A stretch of DNA of 64,000 nucleotides from Talpa occidentalis (GCF_014898055.3 NW_023601104.1:73019106-73083105), one strand, 5' to 3'. Numbered from the stretch's first letter, positions 10,539 through 23,279 are shown. A program made the numbers and translations. The notes: generated by a model not told the origin, from the sequence alone.

Positions 10539-12445
10539 AAAGGATGTTCCAGTCTGTGGCTTCTTGGAGCCCCACCTTCCACACAGCCTGACAGAGCATA
10601 CAAATCAGTGTGCCTTTCTGAAGACAGCCTCTCCAGGACAGCCAGGGGGAGAACAATGTAACAAACCTGCAGAACCAACACAGAGCCCTGGGCAGAAGAC
10701 AGATTGCCCACCATACCAGATCTGTGGAGATCATTCTGCGGTCGTCCTTGACAAGTAATAATATTAGGATTTTACAACCCTGTAATTCCATTATGATATG
10801 TGAATATGTTTGAGGGACAGAGAAAGGCAGATTGATAACTTCATTTAAAACAAATAAATTTGATGCCACTGAGTCATGAATCATACAGGAGACATACAAG
10901 GGATGGGAAGGAACACTGAATCCCTTCCCCTGGTGACTTTACAAACCTCATCTATTTCTGTCAAACAAAACACTTCCATTTAGGTTATTAATATAAAATT
11001 TCCAGGTTTCATGAAGTTAAATTCTTTCTAAAATTCTGGCACTTTGGTCAGCAAAACTTTGGATTTGAATTAATATGAGTAGAAGAAAAATGGGCCTATT
11101 CATCTGTGGAGTGATCATGACAGCTAGAAAAAAAGCTATGAAAGCAACCTTTGGCAATGCCCAGGAAAGTAGTTTTTAGGACACAGAGAGAGATAAGTGG
11201 TCCAGATGTCCTTGTCAAAATATCATTAGAGACATCTTAGCCTCACACCATTATACACTCAAATCACACATTCCTTACTCTGAGCCTATTTTTATTGACG
11301 AAGTTGGACCTGAGGGAGTAGGATTTTGCTACCACCCCCTTCAACACACATTTGTTTCCCATGATTTACTTGAAGGCTGAGAAGTCACTAGGGTGGAGCC
11401 TTAAATCCTGGGGTGCATTTATAAACAACAGTGTTGGTAGACTTAGCAGCTGATGGGTCTTGGTAGTGACAGGAAAAGGGCACAAGATGCCTAGGGACCA
11501 TGTAATGTGTTCTTGTTCTCCCTCTGTATTCTGCCACCCAGCACTATAGTTTGCAGTCAGTGATTTCTGGTGCCCAGATACACTGGTACCTGGAAACATG
11601 TCTTTCTCTGCCCCTTGCACTTCTTTGCCTTTGAGTAAGGAGCAGGGAGAGTAGTAAAAGGCAGCTCAAAGGAGGTGATAATAGTGGCATTGAGAACTAA
11701 TGTGCCATAAGGGGAGGGGACTTGAACTACAATGAGCTAAACCCAATGCTAAGGCCTAGGGTAAAAGGGGGTTAGTGATATTTCCTGATATGCAGCAATT
11801 GACACTAGCATCTGTCCTGAATCACACTCATAATTTGTAAGAAACAGTTTGCATAAGCAACCCTGTCCTGGGCTTTTGTGTAACTATGTAGTAATACTTC
11901 TTCAGAGCAAAGATAAAAGATCTTTGGCCTTGAGTCCTATAGAATTGTCAGCATTTGAGTGTGTGATATTTATGTGATATTTAAGTTCATCTAGCTGAGG
12001 TAGTTACTAATAAATGGGACTTGTGTGTACAAATATAAGAAGCACCTCTGGGTTTATAAAACTATTTGGGGAAAATAAATCTGGAAAGGCTGAAGGCTTT
12101 CAGCAATAAGCAGAAGGGCTCAGAGCCATTAAGATTTGGATCATATTGAAACTAACCTCCACTCTCAAAGTGATAAAGACAGAGATAATAGGATGTACAT
12201 GCTTACAATCCTGCCCACTGCAAATATTTTTAGTCTCAAAGGCATTGATCTGTCCTGGATTTGTTGATTTCTTTTCCCCATTGAAAGCTAATGCTTCTAC
12301 TTGAGATGCTAACCCTTTCATTTACCCGGAATTTTTCTCCAGCAATATTCTTCCTTTTCTTACATCATCTTTTCTTTTCCAATCTTTTTATTACCATGAG
12401 CATAGAAACATGCTATTATTTTGCCCACCTTTTAAACAAGCAAAC
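10539..12445. other. Unrecognised non-coding DNA
   Basis: About 1.9 kb with no exon, RNA gene or confidently named repeat. Open frames up to 141 codons near 10,333-10,900 owe their length partly to the SINE and carry no domain. Confidence 0.45.
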
Positions 12446-13085
12446 ATTCTTTTAACCTACTTTCTCCATTTGCTCTGTCCTCTACTTTGTTCTCGTTTTT
12501 ATCAAACTCCTGAGATGCACATAGACCAGTCCAGTCAAGTACTTTCTTCCTATTCTCTCTTAATACTCCAGTCAGGCTTTTGTTCTCAAAACTGCTCTTC
12601 TTAAGATTACCAATTACCCTCATATTCCATTCCTAAGTCTAAGGACTTTTGGTTTTCATCTTTCTTATTCTATCTGCAACATTTGGCACTACTTGTCATT
12701 TCTTGCCCCCCACCCTCTCACTGCCCACTGGTTTCTTGGACAGCATACTTTGTTTCTCTTCCCACCCCAGTGGTTACACTTTCAGGTTCCTTTGGTCTAT
12801 CTTTTCTCCCCAACTTTTTAATGTTGGGGTGGATCTTTTCTCTACACTCATTCCCTTGATGACCTGATTTAATCTCATTGCTTTCACTCCCTCTATTTGT
12901 TCAAAATCTATGTTTCAAAATATATTTAGAATTTGAGCATCCCTTGCTATTACACTGGTTGGAACCATCATCCTTTCTCTCCTGATGACTATAGTAATAG
13001 CCCCATTTGCTCTCCCTGCTCCTACCTCGGACTCTCTACAGTTCATTTTCAACATAATTGGAATAATCATTCTTAAAAAGTGAGA
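12446..13085 (+). repeat. L2 LINE ORF2 remnant, first part
   Basis: The phrases AAACTGCTCTTCTTAAG, TTACCAATTACCCTCATATT, GCAACATTTGGCAC, TTAATGTTGGGGTGGATC and TACACTCATTCCCTTGATGA follow the L2 (CR1-clade) reverse-transcriptase region in order. The reading frame is destroyed. It is interrupted at about 13,085 by an L1M. Confidence 0.85.
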
Positions 13086-14110
13086 TAAATTAATATTTGA
13101 AAATCTGTCAATGCTATTCATCACTTTAACAGAATGAAAACACACATAGGCAAACTTTTCAATAGGTGCCCAAAAATCAATTGATAAAATTAAAAGCCAA
13201 TTCTTGATATTTTTCAAAGAAAGATCTCACTAAACGAAGACTGGAAAGAAAGCTTACCTAAAATATCTACGAAACTAAAAGAATCTAGAAAAAATAAGCA
13301 ACAATAAAAAGATTGTGGCAAATATCATACTCAACAGTAATATTTTGAAATCTTTCCCCTCGAAGGTCAAGAACATGTTCACTTCTACCTTTTCCTTTTA
13401 ACACATTGTTGGAGGTCTTAGCCAGTACAATGAAGAATAAGAAATGCAAAGTTCAAATATTGGGGAAAAAATAAGTAGAACTTTTTTACTTGTAGATGAC
13501 AAGATTACACAAAAATGTTGATAGTAGCTCAAAAAAGAAACACCCCAAATATCAATAAAACAATTGAGAAACCTGGGATACCCATACAATGACATACCCA
13601 TCATTTAAAAATAACATACTTCTGCTACACATAACCACATCAAACAAATCTCATAAACAAAATAGTGAACTGAAATAGTCAGACACAAAAGACTACATGC
13701 TATAGAATTCCTTCTATTAGAAATTCAAAATGAGAACAAACAAAATTAATCAATGATGATAGCAGTTAAAATAGTGATTACCTGGAATGGTGGTGGTGGG
13801 AATGGATTGAAAATTAACAAGAGTGTATAGGATGCTGGAAATATTTTTATTGATCTTGATGGTAACCCCAAGGGTGTATATACATGAAAATATTCACAAA
13901 GTTATACTTTAAATTTCTTAGGTTAAATGATATTATATCTGGAATTCAGGGAAGAAGGAAAATGGATGGCATTATAAATATAAATGATTGTCAATGTGTC
14001 AATAATTGAAAAGTTTGGTGATGGGCACATAAGAGTTTATCACACTATCCTGCCTGCTTTTGGTTGTTAAAATTTCCACAATAAAAATTTTAAAACAAAC
14101 AAAAGTTGAA
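13086..14110 (+). mobile_element. Old LINE-1 (L1M-type) inserted in L2
   Basis: 13,120-13,520 matches L1 ORF2 reverse-transcriptase sequence (GTTGGAGGTCTTAGCCAGTA), with a gap to the 3' UTR-like part (GGTAACCCCAAGGGTGTATA) at 13,560-14,100 ending AAAATTTTAAAACAAAC. Multiple stops and deletions. L2 resumes afterwards. Confidence 0.7.
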
Positions 14111-14153
14111 ATACACCAAATCATGTCATCCTCTACCTAAAACCTTTCCTTGC
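14111..14153 (+). repeat. L2 LINE, short middle piece
   Basis: AATCATGTCATCCTCTACC then AAAACCTTTCC corresponds to the L2 segment between the two L1 insertions. Confidence 0.6.
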
Positions 14154-14339
14154 AGCTGACCATAGATTTGAGGCAAACGGCAAGGAAAAGGAGTCAAAAG
14201 AGGGGTGGGAAGAACACCGGGGACCAGGGTGATGGTTCAGAGGTGATATAGTGGTGGGAGAACTACACGGAATACACAAGGGGAGAACTATGATGTAAGA
14301 AAATAAAATAAAATAAATTAAAAAAAAAAACCCAAAATG
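14154..14339 (+). mobile_element. LINE-1 3' tail, 5'-truncated insertion
   Basis: The 3' UTR phrases (GAAGAACACCGGGGACCAGG, GGTGGTGGGAGAAC) match the L1 tail at 5760-5880 and end with an A/T-rich run at 14,300-14,330. An imperfect duplication (AAAACCTTTCCTTGC / AAAACTTTGCCTTGC at 14,139-14,153 and 14,340-14,354) brackets it. Confidence 0.75.
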
Positions 14340-14690
14340 AAAACTTTGCCTTGCTTTCATCTCATTGGAAGTAAAAAATAGTCTTTACAGTGACTCTAGG
14401 CCCCACGTGCTGTGTCCTTATTGCCTCTACTATTACCCACCCATTCCAGTGATTGACAGTCACCTGCCTTAGGCCTTTGCTTCGATTGGTCTTTGTGCTT
14501 AGAATGCTCTTCCTCCTCATATCTACACCTCCTTCAGTCTTTCTTCTAATGTCATCTTCTCAGTTAGACCTTTAAGGAACAGGAGAGCAACCTCTGTCTT
14601 GACTCTACACCCACTTAACAGTCCCTGTGCCCAGATGACCCAGCAGGTCACCTATTCTTGTTCTTAGATGCCCTGTTGAATCCTTAAGCT
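14340..14690 (+). repeat. L2 LINE, last part
   Basis: CATCTCATTGGAAGTAAAAA, GCCTTAGGCCTTTGCTTCG, AGAATGCTCTTCCTCC and CTTCTAATGTCATCTTCTCA follow the L2 ORF2 C-terminal region in the correct order after the interruption. Confidence 0.8.
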
Positions 14691-15624
14691 TGAGTGACTC
14701 TGCATTCATTAAAAGGCATTCCCAGATCAGGGTACCCAGCCTTGATGTGTCTGACCCTCAGGACATTTGAATGGAGGCAGAGCCAGTGAGCCTGTGCACA
14801 CACCACTGCATTCTGAGCATTGGCTCAATGTGAAGAATACAGACTCCAGCAGAGTTCCCAGAAACATGGGTTCACATGCAGATGGTCTGAGAAAGGACCT
14901 GATGATATTTTTAACATCTTCTTTAAAAGGCTTAACTTGCATCACCAGCTGCTATTTTCAGAAACAGACCCTCAACTCATTTCTGCAGTATAAATGTGGC
15001 TCTTTTTATAATTTGGGGCAGAATGTGCAATAAGCTATGCCTTGTTACATATAACTATACCACCTCCCGTTTAAATGCTATACTAAGGCTCAAAAATCAA
15101 CCTTGGTAACCTTAGTTTTCCCTGAAAAGTGAGTTCTGTTTTCCGTCAGCATTACCTTGATCTGTATATGCAAATTGATAGACAAGACTTAGAGTAAAAC
15201 TTCCCACTTAGCAAGCCAGCCTTCCTACTCCTATTCCCTGGAGGTCACTGAGTCCTATACCAGGGTCACACTGACAGAGGGGTGGATGGGCAGGACTCAG
15301 TAAATTTTACAACACATAATAACTGTCCAAGTGATGCAGCTGAGATAAAAGGGCTAATCAAATTTCATGCTTCAAGGCATGAGCTAATGACTGCTAGGCC
15401 AAGAGGGGATTTATTCCCTGTGGTTTTGACAGGCATGGGGCAGGCACTCTCTGTGAGGCTGGGCTTTTGTGGGTATCAGGAATAAGGACAGAAGGATACC
15501 ATAAGAAAGGCTTCACAGCAAAGGATTTGCTGGGAAAGAATGGGCAATGTCTATGTGGAATGAACTGGGAGAAGACCTAGAGAACTTGTGTGCCAAGTCC
15601 TGCTCTAATGTAGAGAGGAAGGAG
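14691..15624. other. Unrecognised non-coding DNA
   Basis: Short open frames on both strands near 14,727-15,033 overlap and lack domains. No named repeat. Confidence 0.45.
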
Positions 15625-16035
15625 AATCCTTATGACCTTTGCTCTTTTCTATCTTAACTTCTTTCTTTTTTTTTTTTTTTAAGATTTATTTATTTATTTA
15701 TACAAGCACTGGGTACAGTCAGAAGCGCGGGAGGGTGAGAGAATTCACCAGAGCCAGAGCGGGGAGCAGAGCAGGCAGAAGGATGGAAGTACACTGCTGA
15801 GGGGAGCAGCGGGCACAGGAGAGGTCTGCGCGCCATGTGAGACCCTCCTCAGGTGGCCAGGGAGCAGCCGGGGATCGAACCGGCGCCGCAGAGGCTGCGG
15901 GCAGCTTCGCAACCCAGCGCTCAACTGCTGCGCCACCGCAGCAGTTCTTAACTTCTATAAGAATCAGCTTCACTGTATGTGAGATTAGGACAATAACCTA
16001 CCTTTCAAGGTGGTTGTGAAGATGAAAGTGGGCAA
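15625..16035 (+). repeat. MIR SINE split by a younger SINE
   Basis: CCTTATGACCTTTGCTC (15,629-) and ACAATAACCTACCTTTCAAG plus GTGGTTGTGAAGATGAAAG (15,990-16,030) are the two halves of a plus-strand MIR. The intervening 15,663-15,945 is the younger SINE. Confidence 0.8.
15663..15945 (-). mobile_element. tRNA-derived SINE, CpG-rich young subfamily
   Basis: Poly(T) and a TTTA tail at the left, B box (GGGATCGAACCGG, minus-strand GGTTCGATCCCC) near 15,872 and A box (minus strand) near 15,930. The perfect duplication TCTTAACTTCT flanks it at 15,652-15,662 and 15,946-15,956. The head is slightly altered (CCACCGCAGCAG where GGGGGAGGCC is expected). Confidence 0.93.
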
Positions 16036-16814
16036 GAGTGGATTATGGCATAGGCTTACAGGTGATGCCTCAAAACTGTTGCGATATCAGAGCACGGGCA
16101 CTTGGTTGGAAGGCAACAATTCTTAGACTGGATAGCTGTGTTAAAGTTAAGCCCTTTGGCTCTGAATCAGAAGCATACAGATAGACCAAAAGTTTAAAAT
16201 GCTTTTAAGGAAATTATAAAGCCAAAGAAACTATAAGCCTATTAATTATTCAACTTTTAAGACATTTCTCAGGCCCCATAATTGGTACCAATAGGAAGTG
16301 GGCTGCTTGCCATCCAACACTATTGGACATCCAAAAACTCTATTCTCCCAAATGCTCTTCTAGAATATGATCATGGAGGACAAAAAAACTAGGAAGATGC
16401 TTCCAGGAGCAGACCTGGGCATTGAGCACAACTCACCATGGGGATAATAGACATAACTCTGTCCTATCCCCAGAACTCCTCCAGCCCTGATGAGCCTATT
16501 GGTTGGAACTGAGATGAATCTAAAACACGGCTCCAAATGTACCCTTCAAGCCTACTTCAGGATCCTGGGGTTCAAGTCAGTCCCCCTTCAATTAAACTGG
16601 CCCCTCTTTTCCTAACCACATCCAACTCATTCTTTAGATCTTTGGTCAAACCAGTCCACCTGTACCCAAGGTGTTTTCTTCCCACCCCAGGCCACAAAAA
16701 AAAATTTTCCTTCTTCAAAATTCCTTAATTCTTTTTACTGAACATCAGTATTGTACATGGTGATAATCATTGACCTTGAACAAATATAAAAGTGGTATAT
16801 TTCAGAGGAAAGAG
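16036..16814. other. Unrecognised non-coding DNA
   Basis: No gene or named repeat identified. Confidence 0.45.
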
Positions 16815-17005
16815 TTTCAATCTTGAAGACAGTCATATCACAACCACTTGTTAGCTAAGTCAACTGTGAAAGTTTCCTTACCTTAAGACTTGGATCCTCA
16901 TCTGTTAAATGCAGATAAGTGTGTATTGTGGGATAATTTTGAAGATTATAGAAATATATGTAAATCGCCTGGTCTATCACATAGTAATTATTTAATACAC
17001 TGAAG
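16815..17005 (+). repeat. MIR SINE
   Basis: CACAACCACTTGTTAGCTAAG, TTCCTTACCTTAAGACTTGG, CTCATCTGTTAAATGCAGAT and CACATAGTAATTATTTAATA follow the MIR consensus in order. Confidence 0.9.
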
Positions 17006-17711
17006 TTATCCATGATTAAATCATTTAATTTTTCATATGCTCCTATTTAAGCTATTGATACTTAAAGATAGAGTTGAGTCATGTGTATTGTCATATTCTT
17101 CATAGATTAATACCCACAACAAATGCCCTGAAATACTTGTAATTAAGGACAAAAGTAACATTTAGGATAAGGCCTTTTTCTTCCCTTTGACTTCTCTAAA
17201 ATACTAGCATAAGGAGATCAAGGCTAAGTGTGTGTCCATAGTAAATACAGTATCCTTTTCCTAAAATTTAAAAGCCGATGATAGTGGAGCATAGATTTGA
17301 GTAACAGATCTAAATCTAAACATGCAGATAATTGGGAACACAGGGATTGAGTCCATGTCACAAGAATAAAAGTTGGCAAAAATAGAAATATTTCTCTTTC
17401 CTAAAGGAAATGGGAAGATAGTAGGTGAAAGATCCCAAAGATACATGAGCAATAGATTTGAGTATTAAAGCCCAATGGTGGGAAGGATTTTATACCAAAA
17501 TCAGGTCTCCTGACTTAGGCTTCCGAATTTTGTGTAGTATCTGTAGAATCAGTTATCAACTCAGATCTGATCCCCAGTTAAGCAGAAACCTGAAGGTACC
17601 TGCCTGAGGTGTATTCCCAAAGTTCCTTCTAGGTGTGCACTAACACACATTCTCCTTTAAAAAGTTAATAAGTAGGAAAAGAACTTTAAGTCATGTAATC
17701 TATTTTTTTTC
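17006..17711. other. Unrecognised AT-rich DNA
   Basis: No gene or named repeat identified. Confidence 0.45.
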
Positions 17712-17795
17712 CTTTTTTAATCCTTTTTGTTGAGATATAATTGACATATGGCATTATATTAGTTCCAACATATATGACCCAATATCCAAAAATGT
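17712..17795 (-). repeat. LINE-1 3' UTR fragment
   Basis: TTTTTGTTGAGATATAATTG and ACATATGGCATTATATTAG resemble the antisense of an L1 3' end. Short and diverged. Confidence 0.55.
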
Positions 17796-18825
17796 TGTGA
17801 AATGCTTATTTTTTTTTTATCTTTTCCAAGCTTAACCATATTTTATTTCTGTATGTCTAAAAAAGACAGAGAAAAGTATTGAGTTTCTGGGTATTGAGTT
17901 TCACATAAACACAGAAGAAAGAGACTGCTGCTGTTGGAAGATGTCTAGAAATCAGCTATCTCAATTGCTCCACATTCACATGCCAAAACGAAAAAATACA
18001 ACCATCTTCAATTCACCCATCAACCTCCAAGTGGTCCTGGGACCATTTCCTTCTTGCTTTCACTGATTTAATGATATTTCTTGAAAGACTTCTGTGTGTA
18101 CCAGGTGAGAACATGCCTTCCCAGGTCAAGCCCAGCTCTGCTATGTCCAGGGTGGTCTTCCTGATTTACCACTGGTGCATCACACATTTCCCCACCTTGA
18201 CTTACTCTTCTGCCATCAGGTCTTACACCACCATCAGCCTTGGAAAAGCCTCATAACTCAGAATGACAACATCAAGACCATTAAGCCTACATACATCAGC
18301 AAAACGGCTTCACTGCTGTCTCCAGTCCAGGTTATAAAAATATGTCACAGCTCACACAGGCCCCAGGAGCACTGCAGTTGACAGGCTGTGCTCAGAAGGC
18401 CACTTCTAAGACCAAAACCATTTTTCACTCAAGCACTCTGTCTACAAAGGCCTCAAAATTCTGCACAATAATGCTGATGGTGATAGCTCGAGGGTATTAA
18501 CCAGATACCCACTGCTCGGATCTCAAACTGGTGACCAGATCTATAATAGTTTGGTATAGCTTAAAATATAAGTTCACTCACACACATACACTGAAACATG
18601 AATAACAATTCCCTTTACTTACAATTGGAGAAAGTCAAGCCTATAATGCAACAATCCACTTGCTAGGTTTATCAATGAATTGATCAAGGTGGTATAAAGC
18701 CAAGATCCTCAAACTGAGTCTAATAAAACCTACATTCCCACATAATCAGAAAAATTTCTGAAGCCTGGTAAGGAGGACATTTTTCCTGGAGTCCCCCAAA
18801 TTTGAACTCTGTTGAAACTACCAAA
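17796..18825. other. Unrecognised DNA, possible decayed retrocopy
   Basis: The block at about 18,090-18,500 is less AT-rich than its flanks and reads like degraded transcript sequence (open frames 18,071-18,256 and 18,175-18,381). I cannot match it to any gene family I know, and I see no poly(A) tail that would prove retroposition. Confidence 0.3.
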
Positions 18826-18841
18826 TTTCAATATCCCTTAG

Positions 18842-19108
18842 GACCTCCCTGGTGGTGCAGGCGGTTGAGCGCAGCGCTGTGAAGCTGTCCGCAGCCTCTG
18901 CAGTGCTGGTTCGATCCCCACTGGACTCGGAGCAACCCACATGGCAAGGGAAGGAACTGTCTTGCCCGCTGCTCCCCTCACTAGTGTATTTCCTCAGTCT
19001 GCCCGTTCTGTTCCCCTCTCTGTCTCTGATGAATCCTCTCACCCTCCCGTGCATCTGGCCTGTACCCTGGTTCTTGTATAAATAAAATGAATCTTTAAAA
19101 AAATTTTT
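18842..19108 (+). mobile_element. tRNA-derived SINE, intermediate subfamily
   Basis: The head GGACCTCCCTGGTGGTGCAG, B box GGTTCGATCCCC and tail TAAATAAAATGAATC identify it. A perfect 16-bp duplication TTTCAATATCCCTTAG flanks it at 18,826-18,841 and 19,109-19,124. Confidence 0.95.
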
Positions 19109-19124
19109 TTTCAATATCCCTTAG

Positions 19125-19534
19125 CCTATAGGCTGCATCCTGAGGCCCCTCAGCTTCCTCAGTCCCATATCCTAATTTCCATCTCTGCACTGATTTGTAA
19201 AAGATGGTAACAGTGGCAAAACTCAGTGATGATTTAGAACCAAGTGATAAAGTTTTGAGAGCACACATCAAAATTCACAAATGTACATGACATTTGCCAA
19301 GGCATCTATGTCCATTTTCTGTGGCACTGCAGCCAAAGGCTACAAGATAATACAACAGTCTCTTGTCCCTCACTAGGGCTTGACAATGACATCTTAATTG
19401 TGAAATACTGTGTAGCCTATATTTTAAGGATCTTAGTTTAATACATACTGGCATTTACTTTAAATTAGGAGTCCACTTTTGTTTTCATATCAAATCCCTA
19501 TGAAGTTAAACTTGTCATGGCGGTGTCTATCCAA
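19125..19534. other. Unrecognised non-coding DNA
   Basis: No gene or named repeat identified. Confidence 0.45.
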
Positions 19535-19735
19535 ATTACCACTGTCTAATATAACTTTTGCAATGCTGGAAATGTTTTGTTTAATAAAAGAGCCTCTAGT
19601 CACACATGGCTTCTGAGCACTTGAAATATGACTAGTGCAATAGGGAATCTTAATTTTATTTACATAATAATCATTTAAATTTAGCCATAGAAGAGTAGTG
19701 ACAACCATATAGGCAATATGAAGTCTAAGTTTTCA
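19535..19735. mobile_element. MER-type DNA transposon, palindromic
   Basis: TTACCACTGTCTAATATAAC, CACATGGCTTCTGAGCACTT, GAAATATGACTAGTGCAATA and the mirrored end ATTTAGCCATAGAAGAGTAG follow an old eutherian element with partly complementary ends. The family name is uncertain. Confidence 0.6.
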
Positions 19736-19837
19736 TGACGTGAAATTGTGCTTGCTTCCCAGCATTCAGCAAACCATAAAATGATAATCTGGACAAGAAT
19801 GACACATGGAAGTGAAAGAATTAAAACAAGAATCAGG

Positions 19838-20118
19838 GGTCTCCCTGGTGATGCAGTTGTTAAAGACAGTGCTATCAAGCTGTTACCAGCCACTGCAGCA
19901 AGAGCTAGATCCCTGGCTGGCCAGGGAGCTAACCCACATGGCACAGCAGCCCTTTCCTGTCTTGCCTGCTGCTTCCCTCAGCAGTGTATTTCAGTAGATC
20001 ATCTTGTTCTGCTCCCCACTCTCTGTGGTCAATTCTCTCACCACCCTCTCCCCACACCTCTGGCTTACACCCCAGTTCTTGTATGCATAAATAAATAAAT
20101 CTTTTTAAAATTCCTTTA
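19838..20118 (+). mobile_element. tRNA-derived SINE, older subfamily
   Basis: Head GGTCTCCCTGGTGATGCAGT, degenerate B box (AGCTAGATCCCTGG), tail TAAATAAATAAATC. Imperfect flanking duplication ACAAGAATCAG / ACAGGAGTCAG. Confidence 0.88.
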
Positions 20119-20139
20119 AAAAAAGAACAGGAGTCAGAC

Positions 20140-23014
20140 ACATCAAATACAAAAATGAATTTGAAACAGTCTCCCTAGATACAGAGTTCGTAAAAGAAAT
20201 GATCAGCTAAATGGGATCCATGGTTCTTGGACCCCTCCGCAAGATAAAGGCTAGAAGAAAGGAATCAAAGTGTGAAGAAGGGAGAGGGTGTGATGAAGAC
20301 AGTAACTGCTACTGTTACTTTGGGATCTTCCTGGAATCCTCCCTGTGTTTAACAGGATAAAATATAAGGATTTCCTGTAAACGCAGTAGAGAATGAGCTG
20401 GTCTGGAACTGCTTTAAGCTCACCATCCAAGAAAACTGCCTGGAGATTAAGGGATCCCAACAGCATGGGCTGGACAGTGTGGATTCAACAGTGTGAGGAC
20501 ACATGCTTAAGAACCAACTTTCTAGAATCTAATGTATAATTTGTTAGGTTTGAAATTTGCCAATTTCCTGAGTTTTCAACCCTTGAAACCATAGTGTACT
20601 GCCACTGTGGTTAATTTCTGAGCACCATTCTGAAGTCCCTGAATGTGCAGTCAGGATGGATGTACATGACCAACATCTGTGAGGTGGCACTACACTGGGT
20701 GGACCACCAGTGAGTCAGGACCTGCCAGGAAGCTGCCTGCCTAGGGAATGGGGGACACTTCTCACAGTGCAAGACACACATTAGAGGCCCCTGGCACTGA
20801 GCATATCTGCAAAACCCAGGTGAAAGATGAGTTTTATCCACTTTCCAGACTGAGAGCAAACTCAGACCAAGACAACTCAGAGTTTTCCTTCACTCTTACT
20901 CTTAAGCCCTTGAAGAATATAAAATAGCAGTGTGGGAATCTGCAAGAAGGTGATCAAGAGAAAGAATGGAGCCAATCACAGCTCCTTCCTTAAAGGCAGG
21001 CAACTGCCCAGTACTGGCCTTACTTAGCCCTGGAAGAATGAGAGACATTCACCTCTGAATGAAGACTGAGGCACTGACTAATATTATGGACCGGATTTAT
21101 TCTAGTTTCTAAATTGAGATTGTGTGTTGGAACTTGAGATGACCACAGAGGGACAATAAGAATCAGAAGTTAATAAAGACAAGGTTGAGATTTTATTATA
21201 TCATGAGATCATGAGTTGTGCATGTTCAACATTAAATAATATAACTAGGTTTGAGAGTTCCTTCTTCCCATATCTTCACAGCATGCCTCTTTATTGTTAA
21301 GATAAGAAATCAAGATCACCAGAGAGCTTGGGAATCATGTTTTTTTATGGAGGGACAAGGTGTGATATTTGGAGCAGGATAGTAGCACATAGGTCACACA
21401 ACACAGAATCCTTGACCAAAATAATGTGTGCATTATTGAACTAAACCAACAAATGGGAATGGGCATGAGCCCCCAACCCATGTATAACACTCTCTGCCCC
21501 CATGAAATCTCCAGTTGTTCATACCTGATAGTTTGATTTTCTTTTCAAAAAATAAATTTTAAAGAAAAGAAAATTGCAGTTTTCAAGAAGTGTTCCTGAG
21601 CTCTCAAAGTTGAGTGCATGTTTGTTTATTTCTTGTCTCAAAGTAAGACCCATCTCCTAACACTTCAGGGGCAAGGCCACGTGGTGACCTCAAATAGGCA
21701 GTGGTAGATGGTGGCAGTTCATGTCAGCCAAACAGCTCTGGCCAAGGGTGGACTCCAGTCTGCTGGTCATAGTAGTGAACCATAGACCTAAGACAATACC
21801 ATAGAGATGAGGCTGTGGGATGTGAAGAACCCTATAGTTAGCCCAGACCTACCAGAGATTGTTCTGTAGGGACCACTCTTTTAACTTATGGTTTAAATTT
21901 AAAGTTTAATGTCTGTTGGCTTCAGCTCTATCAAGTCTCCAGTCTGAAGACCATGGAGAGTTTCATAACTTTCACATCAGTCAGCAGTTGTTCATCTTGA
22001 AAACCCTTTTCTAAAATTCAATGCTTTGAATGAAGATTTACCTCCCAGATATCCTATCATAAAATAATGAAAGAAAAGAAGGTAGGCAGATGCCAGTGTG
22101 AAGTAACCCTGAACACATCTCCATCCCTTTTCTCTCATCCCAGATGTTACTTTATCTCCAGACTAGGCACTTCCAGGGTATGAAAGTTGGCTGATCTAAA
22201 TCCTGTTCAGCAATCAAACATAGATTTGATGGCTCAGGGAAAATAGCAAGATTTAATGAAGTTTGGTGAGCCAAAGGTGACAATTTGTAGAGAATGGTAA
22301 GGCTTGGTCTGAAAAATGGTCTTTTTATCTACTTAAGGGCAGGGGTGATGGAAGGTGTTGTATAGAATGCTGGACATTTCCACCTCGTACCTTCTACCTT
22401 CTCCCTCTAGTTTCCTTATTAAACAGAAACTCCAATGATTCTTAGTTGTTTTCAGGTCTTGGAAATATTTAAGAATTGTCAAAAGTACTGGAATCCCCAG
22501 AATGATGCTTATAAACCCATACTTAGATATTATCCAAATCTTTCATATATTTAAAAGGGGGTCACAGACAACACTCACTCCCCACCACCCCTGCATCCCC
22601 CAGAGTCTGTGGAATCTGAAGATTCCACATTCCAGAACTCTGTTTTAAGGCAGGTGCTCCGGTGCTACTGTCCTCTGACAGCACCACTCCAGGTCACTGA
22701 TCCTCGCTTGTCATCCTCTTCCTACTTCTTCCACCTTCTCCAGCTGGACAGGTTTCAACACAAGATCACTTGCTAGTAGAACTGGCACACAGATCACTCA
22801 GTAGTTGTTTCCCGGCTCTGGTGGAAACAGCCAAACTCCTTTAAGCAAATCTTAGTTACCGATAATCTCCACTTGAAGGTTTTGAGAATTCTTGATTAAA
22901 TCATAAACCAATGTGTTAGCCAGCTGTGGCTTCAGTCTCTTGAACTGAAGTCAACTTCTTTGGGGCATTTCAACTTATATGCAGCAAGTTCTGGATCTAT
23001 ATACATCATTCTTT
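20140..23014. other. Unrecognised non-coding DNA
   Basis: Nearly 2.9 kb without a recognisable gene, RNA or named repeat. Open frames reach at most about 80 codons and have no domain content. It is probably unique sequence or very old repeats. Confidence 0.45.
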
Positions 23015-23028
23015 CATTCATTTAATTG

Positions 23029-23271
23029 CTTTTTAAAAAAGATTTATTTATACAAGAACCGGGGTACAGGCCAGAGGTGCGGGAGGGTGAGAGGATTCAC
23101 CAGAGACAGAGTGGGGAACAGAACAGGCAGACTGACGAAATACACTGCTGAGGGGAGCAGCAGGCGAGACAGGAGAGGTCTGCCATGCCAAATGGGATTC
23201 TCGCCGTCTGGCAAGGGGCTGCGGACAGCTTCACAGTGTAGCGCTCAACTGCCTGTACCACGAGGGAGGCC
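23029..23271 (-). mobile_element. tRNA-derived SINE, intermediate subfamily
   Basis: Antisense orientation with tail AAAGATTTATTTATACAAG at the left and head complement CACGAGGGAGGCC at the right. A perfect 14-bp duplication CATTCATTTAATTG flanks it at 23,015-23,028 and 23,272-23,285. The B box is damaged: the segment between TTCTCGCC and AAGGGGCTG is shortened. Confidence 0.93.
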
Positions 23272-23279
23272 CATTCATT

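Noticed and set aside
18071..18381. Possible processed pseudogene
   Set aside because: Reads somewhat transcript-like, but I could not match it to any gene family and saw no poly(A) or flanking duplication; left as unrecognised.
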